Assembly (NCBI RefSeq): GCF_003600835.1
Contig: NZ_NQYC01000001.1
Location: 186,001-250,000, forward strand
Length of the DNA stretch: 64,000 bases
DNA from: Bacillus sp. PK3_68
Lineage (GTDB): Bacteria; Bacillota; Bacilli; Bacillales; Domibacillaceae
Direction of reading: 5' to 3'
In this document: piece after piece, positions 25,345 through 34,319 of the stretch
Layout of the letters: each line of letters starts with the position of its first letter
Position numbering within the stretch: position 1 is the stretch's first letter
Notes under the pieces: generated by a model
What the model was told of the DNA's origin: nothing
What the model saw: the letters and a program-made list of their open reading frames with translations, nothing else
Database searches by the model: none
Made by a program: the position numbers and the translations under genes

Positions 25345-26005
25345 TATTGTCTTAACACTTGTGGTTTATTTGCTTGCCCGTGTTCTTGCCTCCCGTTTCC
25401 CATCGCCGCTTACTACACCTGTATTTTTAAGCACAGTGACTATTATTTTTATTTTAGTGTGCAGTGGAATGTCTTATGAAGACTACACACCTGCAAAAGA
25501 AATCATGACTTATTTGCTTGGGCCTGCGACGGTAGCACTGGCTATTCCGCTGTATCACAACCGACATGTATTATTGCAGAGAGCTATGCCTGCTTTTTTT
25601 GGATTGACAGCTGGGACACTGGCAACTATTACTTCGGCAGTTTGGCTAACCAAAGCTTTTCAGTTGCCAATGGCGACCGCCGCCTCTGCCGCAGTCAAGT
25701 CAGTCACCACTCCGGTAGCCATTGAAGTAGCTCGTATAATCGGGGGAGATCCAGCTTTATCAGCTATCTTCGTTATGGTAGCAGGAATGTTCGGTGCCAT
25801 GTTTGGACCCTGGCTGCTCACATGGATGAGGGTGACAGACCCCTTTTCCCGCGGCTTATCCATCGGAACGACTGCCCATGGAATAGGAACGGGCCAAATC
25901 GTTAATGAAGGAAGTCTTCAAGGGGCCGTTTCGGGCGCCGCTATGGGATTTGCAGCTATCTTTATCTCTTTTGTTCTGCCATGGTTTTTTCCATTGTTAA
26001 AATAA
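25322..26005 (+). CDS. LrgB/CidB-family membrane protein
   Basis: This 227-residue integral membrane protein has the family segments SVTTPVAIEVARIIGGDPALSA cut near LKSVTTP, FGAMFGPWLL and GTTAHGIGTGQIV. A GTG start lies inside the end of the upstream CidA-like frame, so the two are translationally coupled. The pair probably forms the usual LrgAB-type unit (pyruvate uptake or murein hydrolase modulation). No LytST regulator is adjacent. Confidence 0.9.
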   Translation: MSIITLFNIVLTLVVYLLARVLASRFPSPLTTPVFLSTVTIIFILVCSGMSYEDYTPAKEIMTYLLGPATVALAIPLYHNRHVLLQRAMPAFFGLTAGTLATITSAVWLTKAFQLPMATAASAAVKSVTTPVAIEVARIIGGDPALSAIFVMVAGMFGAMFGPWLLTWMRVTDPFSRGLSIGTTAHGIGTGQIVNEGSLQGAVSGAAMGFAAIFISFVLPWFFPLLK

Positions 26006-26163
26006 AGGCCCGGTTAATTTTATCTGGTTGATTGGAGTGGAAGTTACAAAGACCCCTCTATCATGTAGTTACAGGGTTTTGTATGAGGAATTCAAATTTA
26101 TTATTCAATGCCTATGGAAAGCAAAGAGAACCCGCTCGATTCTTATGATTAACATAGCCGTAA

Positions 26164-26202
26164 TAAAAAAGACGCCGTTTTTGTTTCGGCGTCTTTTTTA
26201 CC
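26164..26202. terminator. Bidirectional terminator
   Basis: AAAAAAGACGCCG and CGGCGTCTTTTTT pair around TTTTTGTTT, between convergent lrgB and ktrB. Confidence 0.88.
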
Positions 26203-26209
26203 TGGGCGA

Positions 26210-27565
26210 TTACCCAATTAAAATTCGTTCCTTTGGGAAGTTATAGCTGTCCTTAATTTCTTTTCCGCGAATAATAAAGAGCAAAGAGAAAAGCCCGATT
26301 CTTCCGATAAACATTAGCGTCATCAATAATAGCTTAGCGGAAGTACTTAAATCGCTTGTGATGCCTAAAGATGATCCGGTAGTTCCGAAAGCGGAAGATA
26401 CTTCAAAGATGATCTTTATAATAGGCAGCCCTGGTTCAAGGAATGAAAGAAAAATAATCGAACCGCCCCAAATAAAGAAGCCCGTTGTGATCACGACGAA
26501 TGAGCGTTGTACATCAACTGGGTGAACTTCTCTATTAAAAATCTTAATGGTATTTTTTCCTCTCGCATAAAAGTAAACACTCAAAATGGCGATCGCAAAA
26601 GTAGTCGTTCTAAGCCCGCCACCTACACTGCTTGGCGAAGCGCCGATAAACATCAGTGTTGAAATAAGCAGCAGGGTAGCCATTGAAAACTCGTTTAAGT
26701 CGAGTGAAGTCAAGCCAGCACTGCGAGCAGCGATAGATTGGAAAGCAGAATAAAAGAACGACTCATGCCATGTTTTATCAATGAAAAAGTGATTTCGTTC
26801 AAGCAAATAAATGAGCAGAGTACCGAGAGCCGCCAAAATGGCATATACGGTCGTTGTCAGCTTTGTAAACAGAGAGAAATGAAACTTCACTGGCTCTCTG
26901 TAAGTCAAATAATCTTTAATTTCTACTAACACAGGAAAGCCGATAGCACCGAGCACAATCAATATCATATTGATAAACTGGACAAAGTAATCATTGGAAA
27001 AAACAATTAATGAGCTTCCGGTTATATCAAACCCGCCGTTCGTTGTGGCGCTGATTGAAGCAAAAACCCCATGTAAAAAGGCTTCAGAAACAGTCGGATA
27101 ATATTGAAGAAAATACGTGCTTAAAATAAGAGCACCGACAGCTTCAATTCCAAGAATTAATAAAAAGATTTCAATCATCAGCCTGACGAGTCCGGCTAAA
27201 TCTGTTCTATTTTGGTCAGCCATGATCAGCTGACGCTCGCGCATCCCAATCCGCTTTCCAAATAAGATCCAGATAATAGAGCTCAGAGTCATAATCCCTA
27301 CGCCGCCTACTTGCAAAATAAACAGGATAAAAAAATAACCGACCGTACTGAATGTATCAACGACTGAAACTGTTGATAACCCAGTAACACTTAAAGCACT
27401 GACCGCCACGAAGGCAGCGTCTATAAGAGAAATTTCAACTCCGGGTTTATGAGCAATAGGTAACAGCAATAAGCCGGTAGAGAACAATGCACCGGTTAGA
27501 TACAGCATGACGATTAATTGAAAAGTGGACAACTTGAGTGCTTTTATTTTCCCAGGATCTTTCAT
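26210..27565 (-). CDS. ktrB: Ktr-type potassium transporter membrane subunit (TrkH family)
   Basis: The 451 residues contain four pore-loop repeats of the TrkH/KtrB superfamily. Selectivity-filter glycines are visible in SALSVTGLSTV, ATTNGGFDITG, ARSAGLTSLDL and GTTGSSLGIT. It forms a homodimeric K+ (Na+-coupled) pore that needs a cytosolic KtrA/KtrC RCK ring, which is not encoded nearby, as for B. subtilis KtrCD. It could equally be named KtrD. Confidence 0.92.
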   Translation of the reverse strand: MKDPGKIKALKLSTFQLIVMLYLTGALFSTGLLLLPIAHKPGVEISLIDAAFVAVSALSVTGLSTVSVVDTFSTVGYFFILFILQVGGVGIMTLSSIIWILFGKRIGMRERQLIMADQNRTDLAGLVRLMIEIFLLILGIEAVGALILSTYFLQYYPTVSEAFLHGVFASISATTNGGFDITGSSLIVFSNDYFVQFINMILIVLGAIGFPVLVEIKDYLTYREPVKFHFSLFTKLTTTVYAILAALGTLLIYLLERNHFFIDKTWHESFFYSAFQSIAARSAGLTSLDLNEFSMATLLLISTLMFIGASPSSVGGGLRTTTFAIAILSVYFYARGKNTIKIFNREVHPVDVQRSFVVITTGFFIWGGSIIFLSFLEPGLPIIKIIFEVSSAFGTTGSSLGITSDLSTSAKLLLMTLMFIGRIGLFSLLFIIRGKEIKDSYNFPKERILIG

Positions 27566-27798
27566 AACATCTACCTCTCAATTTTCCCGGCATAATGTCT
27601 GCCCGATTTTTGCGTCGTAAAAACATATTCCCTATTATATTAGAAAAAGGAACGAATTTAAAAGCCTTTCCTCAAAAGAAAAAAACCTTCAAAGATATGA
27701 ACAAATGACAGAGAGGATGTTTTATTTTTTTCGACAAAAAACGAAACCAAATAAAAAGAAAACGTATAAATAGGCAACTGCGGAAAAGGAGGAAAAAG

Positions 27799-28074
27799 AT
27801 GAAGAAGATTTGGAAGCGGCTAAAGTTTGTTTTTACTTTCAGACGGTCTATCCCGTTCTTAAAGGATTTCTTTTTAAGCAGAGAAGTAACTGCCGTTAGC
27901 AAAATAGTATCCATTGGGTTAATCATTGGCTATTTGTTGCTGCCATTTGATTTGATTCCTGATTTTTTTGCCGTTTTCGGCTTAATAGATGATATTGCCA
28001 TTTTTGCGTTTGTACTTCAACAAATTGTTAAACTGGCACCAGATTCATTAAAAGAAAAGCATAAGATGATATAA
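27799..28074 (+). CDS. DUF1232 (YkvA-like) small membrane protein
   Basis: The 91-residue protein has a hydrophobic segment VSKIVSIGLIIGYLLLPFDLIPD, in which LLPFDLIPDF is the signature of the DUF1232 family, then LIDDIAIFAFVLQQI. The function is unknown. The ATG follows GGAAAAGGAGG. It is monocistronic with its own terminator. Confidence 0.85.
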   Translation: MKKIWKRLKFVFTFRRSIPFLKDFFLSREVTAVSKIVSIGLIIGYLLLPFDLIPDFFAVFGLIDDIAIFAFVLQQIVKLAPDSLKEKHKMI

Positions 28075-28079
28075 ACACT

Positions 28080-28124
28080 GCCCTGTGCCGCTATTTGAGG
28101 TACAGGGCCATTTTTTTTTTTTTT
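28080..28124 (+). terminator. Terminator after the DUF1232 gene
   Basis: GCCCTGTGCC pairs with GGTACAGGGC and is followed by a run of 14 T (28111-28124). Confidence 0.88.
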
Positions 28125-29296
28125 CAGGAGACAGGAGCAAAAATGACTTGCAAATTTCTTGCCGCTTTTATTAATTGCTCTTCCGGCTGAACAAGGGCGA
28201 TTCGCACATAGCCCTCTCCGGAAGGGCCAAAAGCATTTCCCGGCACCATAACGACACCGGCTTTTTCAATACAGTAAAAAGCAAACTCTTTGGAAGTCCA
28301 GCCTGCCGGTATTTCGGCCCAAATAAACATGCCGCCTGATGGACGGTCAACATTCCAGCCGATAGTGCTCAACTCATTGATGAATAGGTTACGCCGCCGC
28401 TCAAAAACGGAGCGGACCTGCTGGCTGATTTTCTCGGCATGATCGAAGGCGGTGATGGCCGCAGCTTGAATCGGGGCGAATATGCCGTAATCTAAATTAG
28501 ACTTTAATTGAGTGATTGCTTTAATAATATCCTCATTGCCAGCAATATAAGCGATGCGGGCTCCAGCCAGGCTAAAGCTTTTAGAAAGCGAATTAATTTC
28601 AATGCCGACCTCTTTGGCGCCTGGCACACTCAAAAAGCTGAGCGGTTTTGTATCATCAAAATAAAATTCTGAATAAGCTCCGTCATGAAGAACGACAATC
28701 TGATGTTTTTTAGCAAAAGCGATGACGTCGTTGAAAAATTGCTCATCTGCTTCGCCAGCAATCGGATTGCCGGGGTAGTTTAAAATCATCAGTTTTGCTT
28801 TTTCAGCAACCTCATTTGGAATAGCGGTTAAATCAGGAAGAAAGCGGTTTTCTTTAAGCAATGGCATGTAAAAAGGCTCCGCTCCCGCTACAGCTAATCC
28901 GGTTTCATAGGCGGTATACCCAGGATCTGTGACAAGAACGACATCTCCAGGATCAGCAAATACGAGCGGTAAATGGACAAGTCCTTCTTGGGAGCCCATC
29001 GCATGAACAATTTCTGTTTGAGGGTTTAAGGTAACCCCGTATACCCGTTTATAATAGCGAGCGGCTGCCTCATAAAATGCTTTCGTGCCTGAGAGAGTAT
29101 ACCCATAGCTGGAAGGCTCAGCAGCTCGGGCAGCAAGCTCATGGCGGATAACATCCGCTGGCGGGAGGTCGGGACTTCCTAAGCTTAAATCGATGAGTTC
29201 TTTTCCTTCTGCTTCCTGCTTGACTTTAAATGATTTTAACTCACTAAAAATAGATGAACCGAACTTTTCCATTCGCTTTGAATAATGAAACGCCAA
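28124..29296 (-). CDS. Class I/II PLP aminotransferase (LL-DAP aminotransferase-like)
   Basis: This fold-type I aminotransferase of 390 residues has LGSPDLPPADVI near the N-terminus, YGYTLSGTKAFYEAA, GSQEGLVHLPLVF, NYPGNPIAGEA, the PLP-lysine motif SLSKSFSLAGARIAY (Lys about residue 236) and VRIALV near the end. It resembles the PatA/DapL-like group of Bacillus that acts on aromatic or diaminopimelate-type amino acids; the exact substrate is uncertain. A TTG start (MAFHYS) has GGGGG upstream. The gene begins in the T-run of the convergent terminator. Confidence 0.88.
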   Translation of the reverse strand: MAFHYSKRMEKFGSSIFSELKSFKVKQEAEGKELIDLSLGSPDLPPADVIRHELAARAAEPSSYGYTLSGTKAFYEAAARYYKRVYGVTLNPQTEIVHAMGSQEGLVHLPLVFADPGDVVLVTDPGYTAYETGLAVAGAEPFYMPLLKENRFLPDLTAIPNEVAEKAKLMILNYPGNPIAGEADEQFFNDVIAFAKKHQIVVLHDGAYSEFYFDDTKPLSFLSVPGAKEVGIEINSLSKSFSLAGARIAYIAGNEDIIKAITQLKSNLDYGIFAPIQAAAITAFDHAEKISQQVRSVFERRRNLFINELSTIGWNVDRPSGGMFIWAEIPAGWTSKEFAFYCIEKAGVVMVPGNAFGPSGEGYVRIALVQPEEQLIKAARNLQVIFAPVS

Positions 29297-29481
29297 GATG
29301 AACGCCCCCTGTGTAGTATAGATCAGTCTTTATTCCATATTGTAGCATACAGAATTCTCATTTAATTTTAAATTTTTCAATTGATTACCATAATTGTTCA
29401 GATGGCAAGTTTGGGCTTGCTTGCCAGTTTCCTTTCTCCGGGAACGGGAATAGTCCTGTATGCAGGAGAGGGAGGAGCATT

Positions 29482-30912
29482 ATGGACAAAAAGAGAACGA
29501 GAAAGCAGATTTTGATTATTATTTTTCTAAGCATTTATGCAGTCACCATGCTGGGCAATGTGTATAAGCCGCTTCCCAAGCATGTATCATATGAAAGCCC
29601 TGTTTACCAGGTAGGGGAAGATCAGGTGAATTTTTATTATAATTTGTCTGGAAAGAGAAAAGAGGGGAAGATATTTACTGAACAAATATTTAAAAGAACA
29701 CTGGAGATTATTGATGAGGCTGACCAATTTATCGTATTGGACTTTTTCCTCTTTAATTCCTATCATAATAAAAATCAACAATTTCCTAAAATAACAGAGA
29801 AGCTCACTAGAGCCCTGATTGAGAAAAAAAAGAAAAACCCGGATATAGACATCATTCTTATCTCCGATGAAGTGAATACATCCTATAATTCTCACAAGGC
29901 ACCTGAATTTGAAATGCTGAAGAAAAATGGCATAAAAGTTGTTTTAACCGATGTTCAACCGCTGCGTGATTCCACCCCGCTTTATAGTGGAGTGTGGCGG
30001 ATGTTTTTTCAATGGTTTGGCGACAAAGGAAAAGGATGGCTGCCCAATGCACTTGCGGAAACGGCACCGGATATGACGGTGCGTTCTTATTTGAAATTGT
30101 TTAACGTTAAAGCGAATCATCGGAAGACCATTGCCACAGAAAAAACAACGCTTATCAGTTCAGGCAATCCTCATGATGCGAGTGCATATTTTGCCAATAC
30201 AGCCTACGAAGTGAGAGAAGCTTTAATGAATGATCTGCTCGTTTCAGAAAAGGCCGCGGCTGATACACGACGGAAAATTACTTTCCCGGAGCCTGTCCAC
30301 CAACAGACCGGTAAAGGCAATATGTACGTACAGTTATTAACAGAGGGAAAAATTGCAAAAGCGGCCAAACGGGAAATAACAAAGGCGAAGAAAGGAGAAG
30401 AAATCTGGCTTGCGATGTTTTATCTTGCCGATCGTGACATGGTTGATGCTTTGGCGGAGGCGGCGAATAGAGGGGTAAAAGTGAACCTCATTTTAGATAC
30501 GAACAAAAACTCGTTCGGTAAAAAGAAAACAGGATTGCCGAATATTCCAATCAGTGAAGAACTCCTGGAAGATTCTCACGGCAAGATCCATATTCGATGG
30601 TTTGCGCCAGAACCTGAGCAATTTCATACGAAAATGATTTATATAAAAAAGAAGAAGAGCAGCACGATTATTAGCGGTTCCGCCAATTATACATCAAGAA
30701 ATTTGAACAACTTTAATTTGGAGACAAATGTAAAGATAACAGGCCCTCATTCGGCTGCTGTCATAGCGGAAACAGAACGTTATTTTCAGCAGATTTGGAA
30801 CAACGAAGGGGCAGAATATACAACGAATTATAAAATACATTATGAAAAAACAGCAGGAATCAAGAGGGTAGTATATACACTACAGAAGCTTTTGCATTTA
30901 ACCACATATTAA
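29482..30912 (+). CDS. Phospholipase D-like protein (cardiolipin-synthase family)
   Basis: The 476 residues begin with a membrane anchor (ILIIIFLSIYAVTMLGNVY, residues 10-28). Two HKD-type motifs are present: NHRKTIATEKTTLISSGNP (about 212-230) and FHTKMIYIKKKKSS...SGSANYTSRNLNN (about 376-405). The second half-motif, with Asn following, is typical. The enzyme would act on phospholipid headgroups at the outer membrane surface. Only one signal-anchor is seen, unlike the two of housekeeping Cls. The function is uncertain between phospholipase and synthase. Confidence 0.85.
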   Translation: MDKKRTRKQILIIIFLSIYAVTMLGNVYKPLPKHVSYESPVYQVGEDQVNFYYNLSGKRKEGKIFTEQIFKRTLEIIDEADQFIVLDFFLFNSYHNKNQQFPKITEKLTRALIEKKKKNPDIDIILISDEVNTSYNSHKAPEFEMLKKNGIKVVLTDVQPLRDSTPLYSGVWRMFFQWFGDKGKGWLPNALAETAPDMTVRSYLKLFNVKANHRKTIATEKTTLISSGNPHDASAYFANTAYEVREALMNDLLVSEKAAADTRRKITFPEPVHQQTGKGNMYVQLLTEGKIAKAAKREITKAKKGEEIWLAMFYLADRDMVDALAEAANRGVKVNLILDTNKNSFGKKKTGLPNIPISEELLEDSHGKIHIRWFAPEPEQFHTKMIYIKKKKSSTIISGSANYTSRNLNNFNLETNVKITGPHSAAVIAETERYFQQIWNNEGAEYTTNYKIHYEKTAGIKRVVYTLQKLLHLTTY

Positions 30913-30919
30913 TATAGAA

Positions 30920-30957
30920 CCAAACAAGCAGGCGGATTCGCCTGCTTGTTTGGTTTG
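30920..30957. terminator. Terminator after the PLD-like gene
   Basis: CCAAACAAGCAGGCG and CGCCTGCTTGTTTGG form a 15-bp perfect stem with a GATT loop. Confidence 0.85.
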
Positions 30958-30968
30958 CAGAAATTGAC

Positions 30969-30998
30969 AAAATAATTTTTTTTAAAACAACCATGCTA
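30969..30998 (+). promoter_or_regulatory. Candidate sigma-G promoter of the spore operon
   Basis: AAAATA (30969-30974), a 17-base spacer and CATGCTA (30992-30998) match the forespore sigma-G pattern (NNATA, CATNNTA). The first DUF1657 gene starts 31 bases downstream. Confidence 0.5.
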
Positions 30999-31028
30999 TA
31001 AGAGAATCGATTACAAGGAGGAACAGCA

Positions 31029-31235
31029 ATGACAGTAATTAGTGATTTAAAGCAAACGATGTCCGGATTAAAAAGTGCCCAAGCAAGCCTCGAGGGATTT
31101 GCTTTAGCTACAGAAAACCAACAGGCGAAGCAATTATTCCAAACGGCTGCTCAACAAACCCAGTCGGTAATAGATGCTCTTCAGCCGCGCATCACTGAAG
31201 TAGAAAATGAAGAACCGCAATACAAAAATAGTTAA
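31029..31235 (+). CDS. DUF1657 spore protein
   Basis: This 68-residue helical protein contains LKSAQASLEGFALATENQQA and ends ENEEPQYKNS. DUF1657 proteins accompany SpoVA-type and DUF421 genes in Bacillus spore heat-resistance operons. A second copy is at 32313 and a third is fused to the DUF421 protein at 32534; all share the FALAT-like helix. ATG after AAGGAGG. Confidence 0.88.
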   Translation: MTVISDLKQTMSGLKSAQASLEGFALATENQQAKQLFQTAAQQTQSVIDALQPRITEVENEEPQYKNS

Positions 31236-31295
31236 ATAAATACACTTTGTGCAAAAATCAAAAAACATTCAATAGCAGCAAATGGAGGTGAAAGC

Positions 31296-32300
31296 GTGGA
31301 GAAGCAGCGAACATGGGTCTTTGACAACAAACCAGTCATTATTTCAACCGGCGTTGTCGGGGGACCGTTTGAAAGCAACGGAAAGCTAGCAAATGAGTTT
31401 GATGTGCTGCATGATGATCTATGGATCGGGCAGGAATCCTATGAGAAAGCGCATAGAAAGTTAATGGAAGAAGCTTCTTTGCGGGCTATTGAAAAGGCAA
31501 GACTGAAAAAGCAGGATATTGAATACTTCTTCGCCGGTGATTTAATTAATCAAATCACACCGACAAGCTTTGCTGCTCGGACTCTTGCTGTGCCGTACCT
31601 CGGACTGTTCGGTGCCTGTTCCACATCGATGGAAGGGTTGGCGCTCAGTTCCCTTCTTATCAACAGTAAGATGGCGAACTTTGTTTTAACTGGTGCATCT
31701 AGCCACAATGCGGCAGTGGAAAAACAATTTCGTTATCCAACAGAATACGGAGGCCAGAAGCCGCCAACGGCTCAATGGACGGTAACAGGAGCTGGGACGG
31801 CCATCGTGGCCCAACAAGGCGAGGGCCCTCATATTTTATCTGCCACGATTGGAAGAGTCATTGATATGGGGCTGACCGATCCCTTTAATATGGGAGGAGC
31901 CATGGCTCCAGCTGCAGTGGATACAATTATTGATCATCTTACTTCTTTAAAAATTGACCCTTCTTACTATGATTTAATTGTTACAGGAGACTTAGGAACA
32001 ATCGGCAGAAACATCGCCCTTGAATTGCTGAAAAAAAGAGGCATCGAAATCAATGAGAGTCAGTTTCAGGACTGCGGCTTAATGATTTATAAAGAGAACC
32101 AAGAAGTCTTTGCCGGGGCAAGCGGAGCAGGGTGCTCGGCTGTTGTCGGCTATGGGCATTTGCTAAACCGATTGAAAAAAGGAGAACTAAAACGGATTCT
32201 ATTAGTGGCGACTGGGGCTTTGCTGTCCCCGCTTTCCTTCCAGCAACAAGAATCTATTCCTTGCATTGCCCATGCGGTAGCGATTGAATCTAACCAGTAA
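31296..32300 (+). CDS. spoVAD: Stage V sporulation protein AD
   Basis: This thiolase-fold DPA-binding protein acts in dipicolinic acid uptake into the forespore and release at germination. The start FDNKPVIISTGVVGGPFES, the central YLGLFGACSTSMEGLAL and GAMAPAAVDTI-type segment AMAPAAVDTIIDHL, and SGAGCSAVVGYGHL identify it; 334 residues is full length. It starts at GTG after GGAGGTGAAAG. Unusually, the membrane partners SpoVAC and SpoVAE are absent here. It is flanked only by DUF1657 genes and the DUF421 protein. Confidence 0.94.
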   Translation: MEKQRTWVFDNKPVIISTGVVGGPFESNGKLANEFDVLHDDLWIGQESYEKAHRKLMEEASLRAIEKARLKKQDIEYFFAGDLINQITPTSFAARTLAVPYLGLFGACSTSMEGLALSSLLINSKMANFVLTGASSHNAAVEKQFRYPTEYGGQKPPTAQWTVTGAGTAIVAQQGEGPHILSATIGRVIDMGLTDPFNMGGAMAPAAVDTIIDHLTSLKIDPSYYDLIVTGDLGTIGRNIALELLKKRGIEINESQFQDCGLMIYKENQEVFAGASGAGCSAVVGYGHLLNRLKKGELKRILLVATGALLSPLSFQQQESIPCIAHAVAIESNQ

Positions 32301-32312
32301 GAGGAGACTATT

Positions 32313-32519
32313 ATGACAGTAGCATCAGATGTGAAAATATGTACGGCCGGTTTAAAACAAGCAGAAGCCGTTTTTTCTAAGCTGGCCCTGTTGTCAAGTG
32401 ATCCCGAAGCGCAACGGCTTTTTCATGAGAGTATGCTTACTATGCAGGAGATCATCGAGCGAATGAACAAGCGAATTTTTGAACTGGAAAATGAGGAACC
32501 GCAATATAAAGGGTTTTAG
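32313..32519 (+). CDS. DUF1657 spore protein, second copy
   Basis: The 68 residues align with the first copy: LKQAEAVFSKLALLSSDPEA in the helix and ENEEPQYKGF at the end. It starts 12 bases after the SpoVAD stop with GAGGAG upstream. Divergence is large except for the C-terminal tail, so the two copies probably have distinct roles in the same complex. Confidence 0.85.
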   Translation: MTVASDVKICTAGLKQAEAVFSKLALLSSDPEAQRLFHESMLTMQEIIERMNKRIFELENEEPQYKGF

Positions 32520-32533
32520 TCGGGGATGATTAT

Positions 32534-33394
32534 ATGACTCAGTGGCTAGAAGTCCTGATCCGGTCTATATCTTTTTTGACCATCTTATTTATCATTACAA
32601 AGGTAATTGGAAAAAGGCAAATTGCTCAGCTGTCCTTTTTTGAATATATTGCAGGCATCACAATTGGTAGCATTGTCGCTGAAGCTTCGCTAGCAAGAGA
32701 GCGGTCAATTATTGATGCTCTTATAGCAATTGCGGTATGGGGAATTATACCCGTTCTTGCTGACTATATTGCTATGAAGAGCAAATCAGCAAGAGGGGTG
32801 CTAGAAGGCCATAGCACAGTATTTATAAAAGATGGAAAAATTCTTGAGGATAATTTAAAGAAAGAAAAATATACAACAGACGAATTGCTTTCTTTATTGC
32901 GGAAAAAGAATATTTTCTCCTTAGAAGATGTGGAATATGCCGTGTTAGAGCAAGACGGAAATCTAAATGCTCTCTTGAAAAAAGATAAGCGTCCATTAAC
33001 GAGAAGCGATTTACAAATGCTTTCAATCAATGAAAAAGAGCCCTATACCGTTATTATGGATGGGCGTGTATTAGTGGAGACACTTTCAAAAAGCGGCAAA
33101 ACGAAGGAATGGCTGAATCAAGAGTTAGAAGCGGCCGGTGTGACACTTGAAAATGTGTTTCTCGGTCAAGTAAATTCTTATGGAGAACTGTACATCGATT
33201 TATTTGATGATCAGCTGCAGGCGCCTCCACCGCAGGAAAGGCCGTTATTGCTGGCAAACTTGAAGAAATTTGCTGCGGATATGGAAGCTTTCGCCTTAGC
33301 TACAGACTGCCAAAAAACAAAGAAAATGTATGAAAAAAATGCGGCGGATATTCAAAGGCTCATTCGGCAAACAAAGCCATATCTATCGAATTAA
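32534..33394 (+). CDS. DUF421-DUF1657 membrane protein (2Duf-like)
   Basis: This 286-residue YetF-type protein has three N-terminal membrane segments (VLIRSISFLTILFIITKVI, LSFFEYIAGITIGSIVAEA, ALIAIAVWGIIPVLADYIA). The DUF421 cytosolic domain follows to about residue 230 (GKRQIAQLSFFEY, VLVETLSKSGKTKEWL). A C-terminal DUF1657 helix pair ends it (AADMEAFALATDCQKTKKMY). The architecture matches the 2Duf protein of the Bacillus spoVA2mob locus, which makes spores more resistant to wet heat. It is the last gene of the short operon. Confidence 0.88.
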   Translation: MTQWLEVLIRSISFLTILFIITKVIGKRQIAQLSFFEYIAGITIGSIVAEASLARERSIIDALIAIAVWGIIPVLADYIAMKSKSARGVLEGHSTVFIKDGKILEDNLKKEKYTTDELLSLLRKKNIFSLEDVEYAVLEQDGNLNALLKKDKRPLTRSDLQMLSINEKEPYTVIMDGRVLVETLSKSGKTKEWLNQELEAAGVTLENVFLGQVNSYGELYIDLFDDQLQAPPPQERPLLLANLKKFAADMEAFALATDCQKTKKMYEKNAADIQRLIRQTKPYLSN

Positions 33395-33428
33395 AGCTCT
33401 CTTGTTAGACAGTTTTTAATTCGATTTT

Positions 33429-33453
33429 TCTTAATTCAGTATGTGCAAAATTC
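33429..33453. promoter_or_regulatory. Candidate replication terminator (Ter) site upstream of rtp
   Basis: The 25 bases contain TCTTAATTCA followed by GTATGTGCAAAAT. This resembles the B. subtilis Ter consensus ACTAANWNNWCTATGTACYAAAT at about two thirds of the informative positions, including TATGT, C and AAAT. B. subtilis rtp is autoregulated from Ter sites immediately upstream, which fits this location about 90 bases before the start. Confidence 0.42.
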
Positions 33454-33545
33454 AAAAAATGAATTTTTATTGGTTCTATAGCCAGTAATTTGCTAAAATA
33501 AAGATAAAGTAATCATACAAATAGGAAGGCAAAGGAGTGAGGAGT

Positions 33546-33905
33546 TTGCCAAGAGGTGAAGGAAAGTTCCTAATTAAGCAAAGAGCCTTTTTAAAACTTT
33601 TTATGATTCGTTTCGTAGAAGAAAATAAGTTGTATGGCATGCAGGCGATGGATGAACTGAAGATGACTTTTAAACAATTCGGCTATGAACCGAACCATTC
33701 GGAAATTTATCGGTCGCTTCATGAGTTAATTGATGATGGGATTTTAAAAAGACAGAAAAAATTGCAGGAAGGCGCCAAATATAAAGAAGTTGTCATTTAT
33801 CAGTTTGCTGACTATGAAAAAGCAAAGCTTTATAAAAAGCAAGTAAAAACAGATCTCGATCGAAGCATGGGACTGTTGCGTAAAGCGCTGGAAGATGTAT
33901 ATTAA
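33546..33905 (+). CDS. rtp: Replication terminator protein
   Basis: The 119 residues match B. subtilis RTP (122 residues) along their length: FLIKQRAFLKLFMI, the YGMQAMDEL and NHSEIYRSLHELIDDGILK winged-helix region, KEVVIYQFADYEKAKLYKK and the C-terminal dimerisation helix LDRSMGLLRKALEDVY. RTP is a dimeric winged-helix contrahelicase that arrests forks at Ter sites in a polar manner. TTG at 33546 is eight bases after AAAGGAG; an in-frame GTG at 33537 lies within that site. A Ter-like sequence lies just upstream, so this window may lie near the chromosome terminus, though gene location alone does not prove that. Confidence 0.9.
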   Translation: MPRGEGKFLIKQRAFLKLFMIRFVEENKLYGMQAMDELKMTFKQFGYEPNHSEIYRSLHELIDDGILKRQKKLQEGAKYKEVVIYQFADYEKAKLYKKQVKTDLDRSMGLLRKALEDVY

Positions 33906-33944
33906 CATAAAGGACAATGAGCAGCGAAAGAAAAGAGGGATAAG

Positions 33945-34319
33945 ATGGGAATATTTGACGGTTTAATTGGCAATGCGACAGAAGCGGATATTGAGAAAGT
34001 AGAAAAAACGCTTGAGAAAATTCTTTATGAGGGAGAACAGATTGAGAAGGCCTTTCAGATTTTAAGGGACTTAATTGTTTTCACTAGCAGGCGCCTAATA
34101 ACAATTGATAAGCAAGGAGTAACTGGAAAAAGAATGGAATACCATTCTATTCCCTACCGCAGCATTACGCATTTCAGTGTACAGACAGCTGGCACATTCG
34201 ATCTGGAGGCTGAGCTGCTTATTTGGATCGCTGGCACAGAGAATCCTATTGCGAAGCAGTTTCGAAAAGATGACAGCATATTTGATGTGCAAAGAGCACT
34301 TGCTGCTTATGTGTTGTAG
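33945..34319 (+). CDS. Bacterial PH-domain protein
   Basis: This 124-residue protein resembles the bPH family: KILYEGEQIEKAFQILRDLIVFTSRRLITID, EYHSIPYRSITHFSVQTAG and DLEAELLIWI form the seven-strand plus helix pattern. No membrane segment is seen. The function is unknown. It starts 39 bases after rtp and may be cotranscribed with it. ATG after GGGATAAG. Confidence 0.8.
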   Translation: MGIFDGLIGNATEADIEKVEKTLEKILYEGEQIEKAFQILRDLIVFTSRRLITIDKQGVTGKRMEYHSIPYRSITHFSVQTAGTFDLEAELLIWIAGTENPIAKQFRKDDSIFDVQRALAAYVL

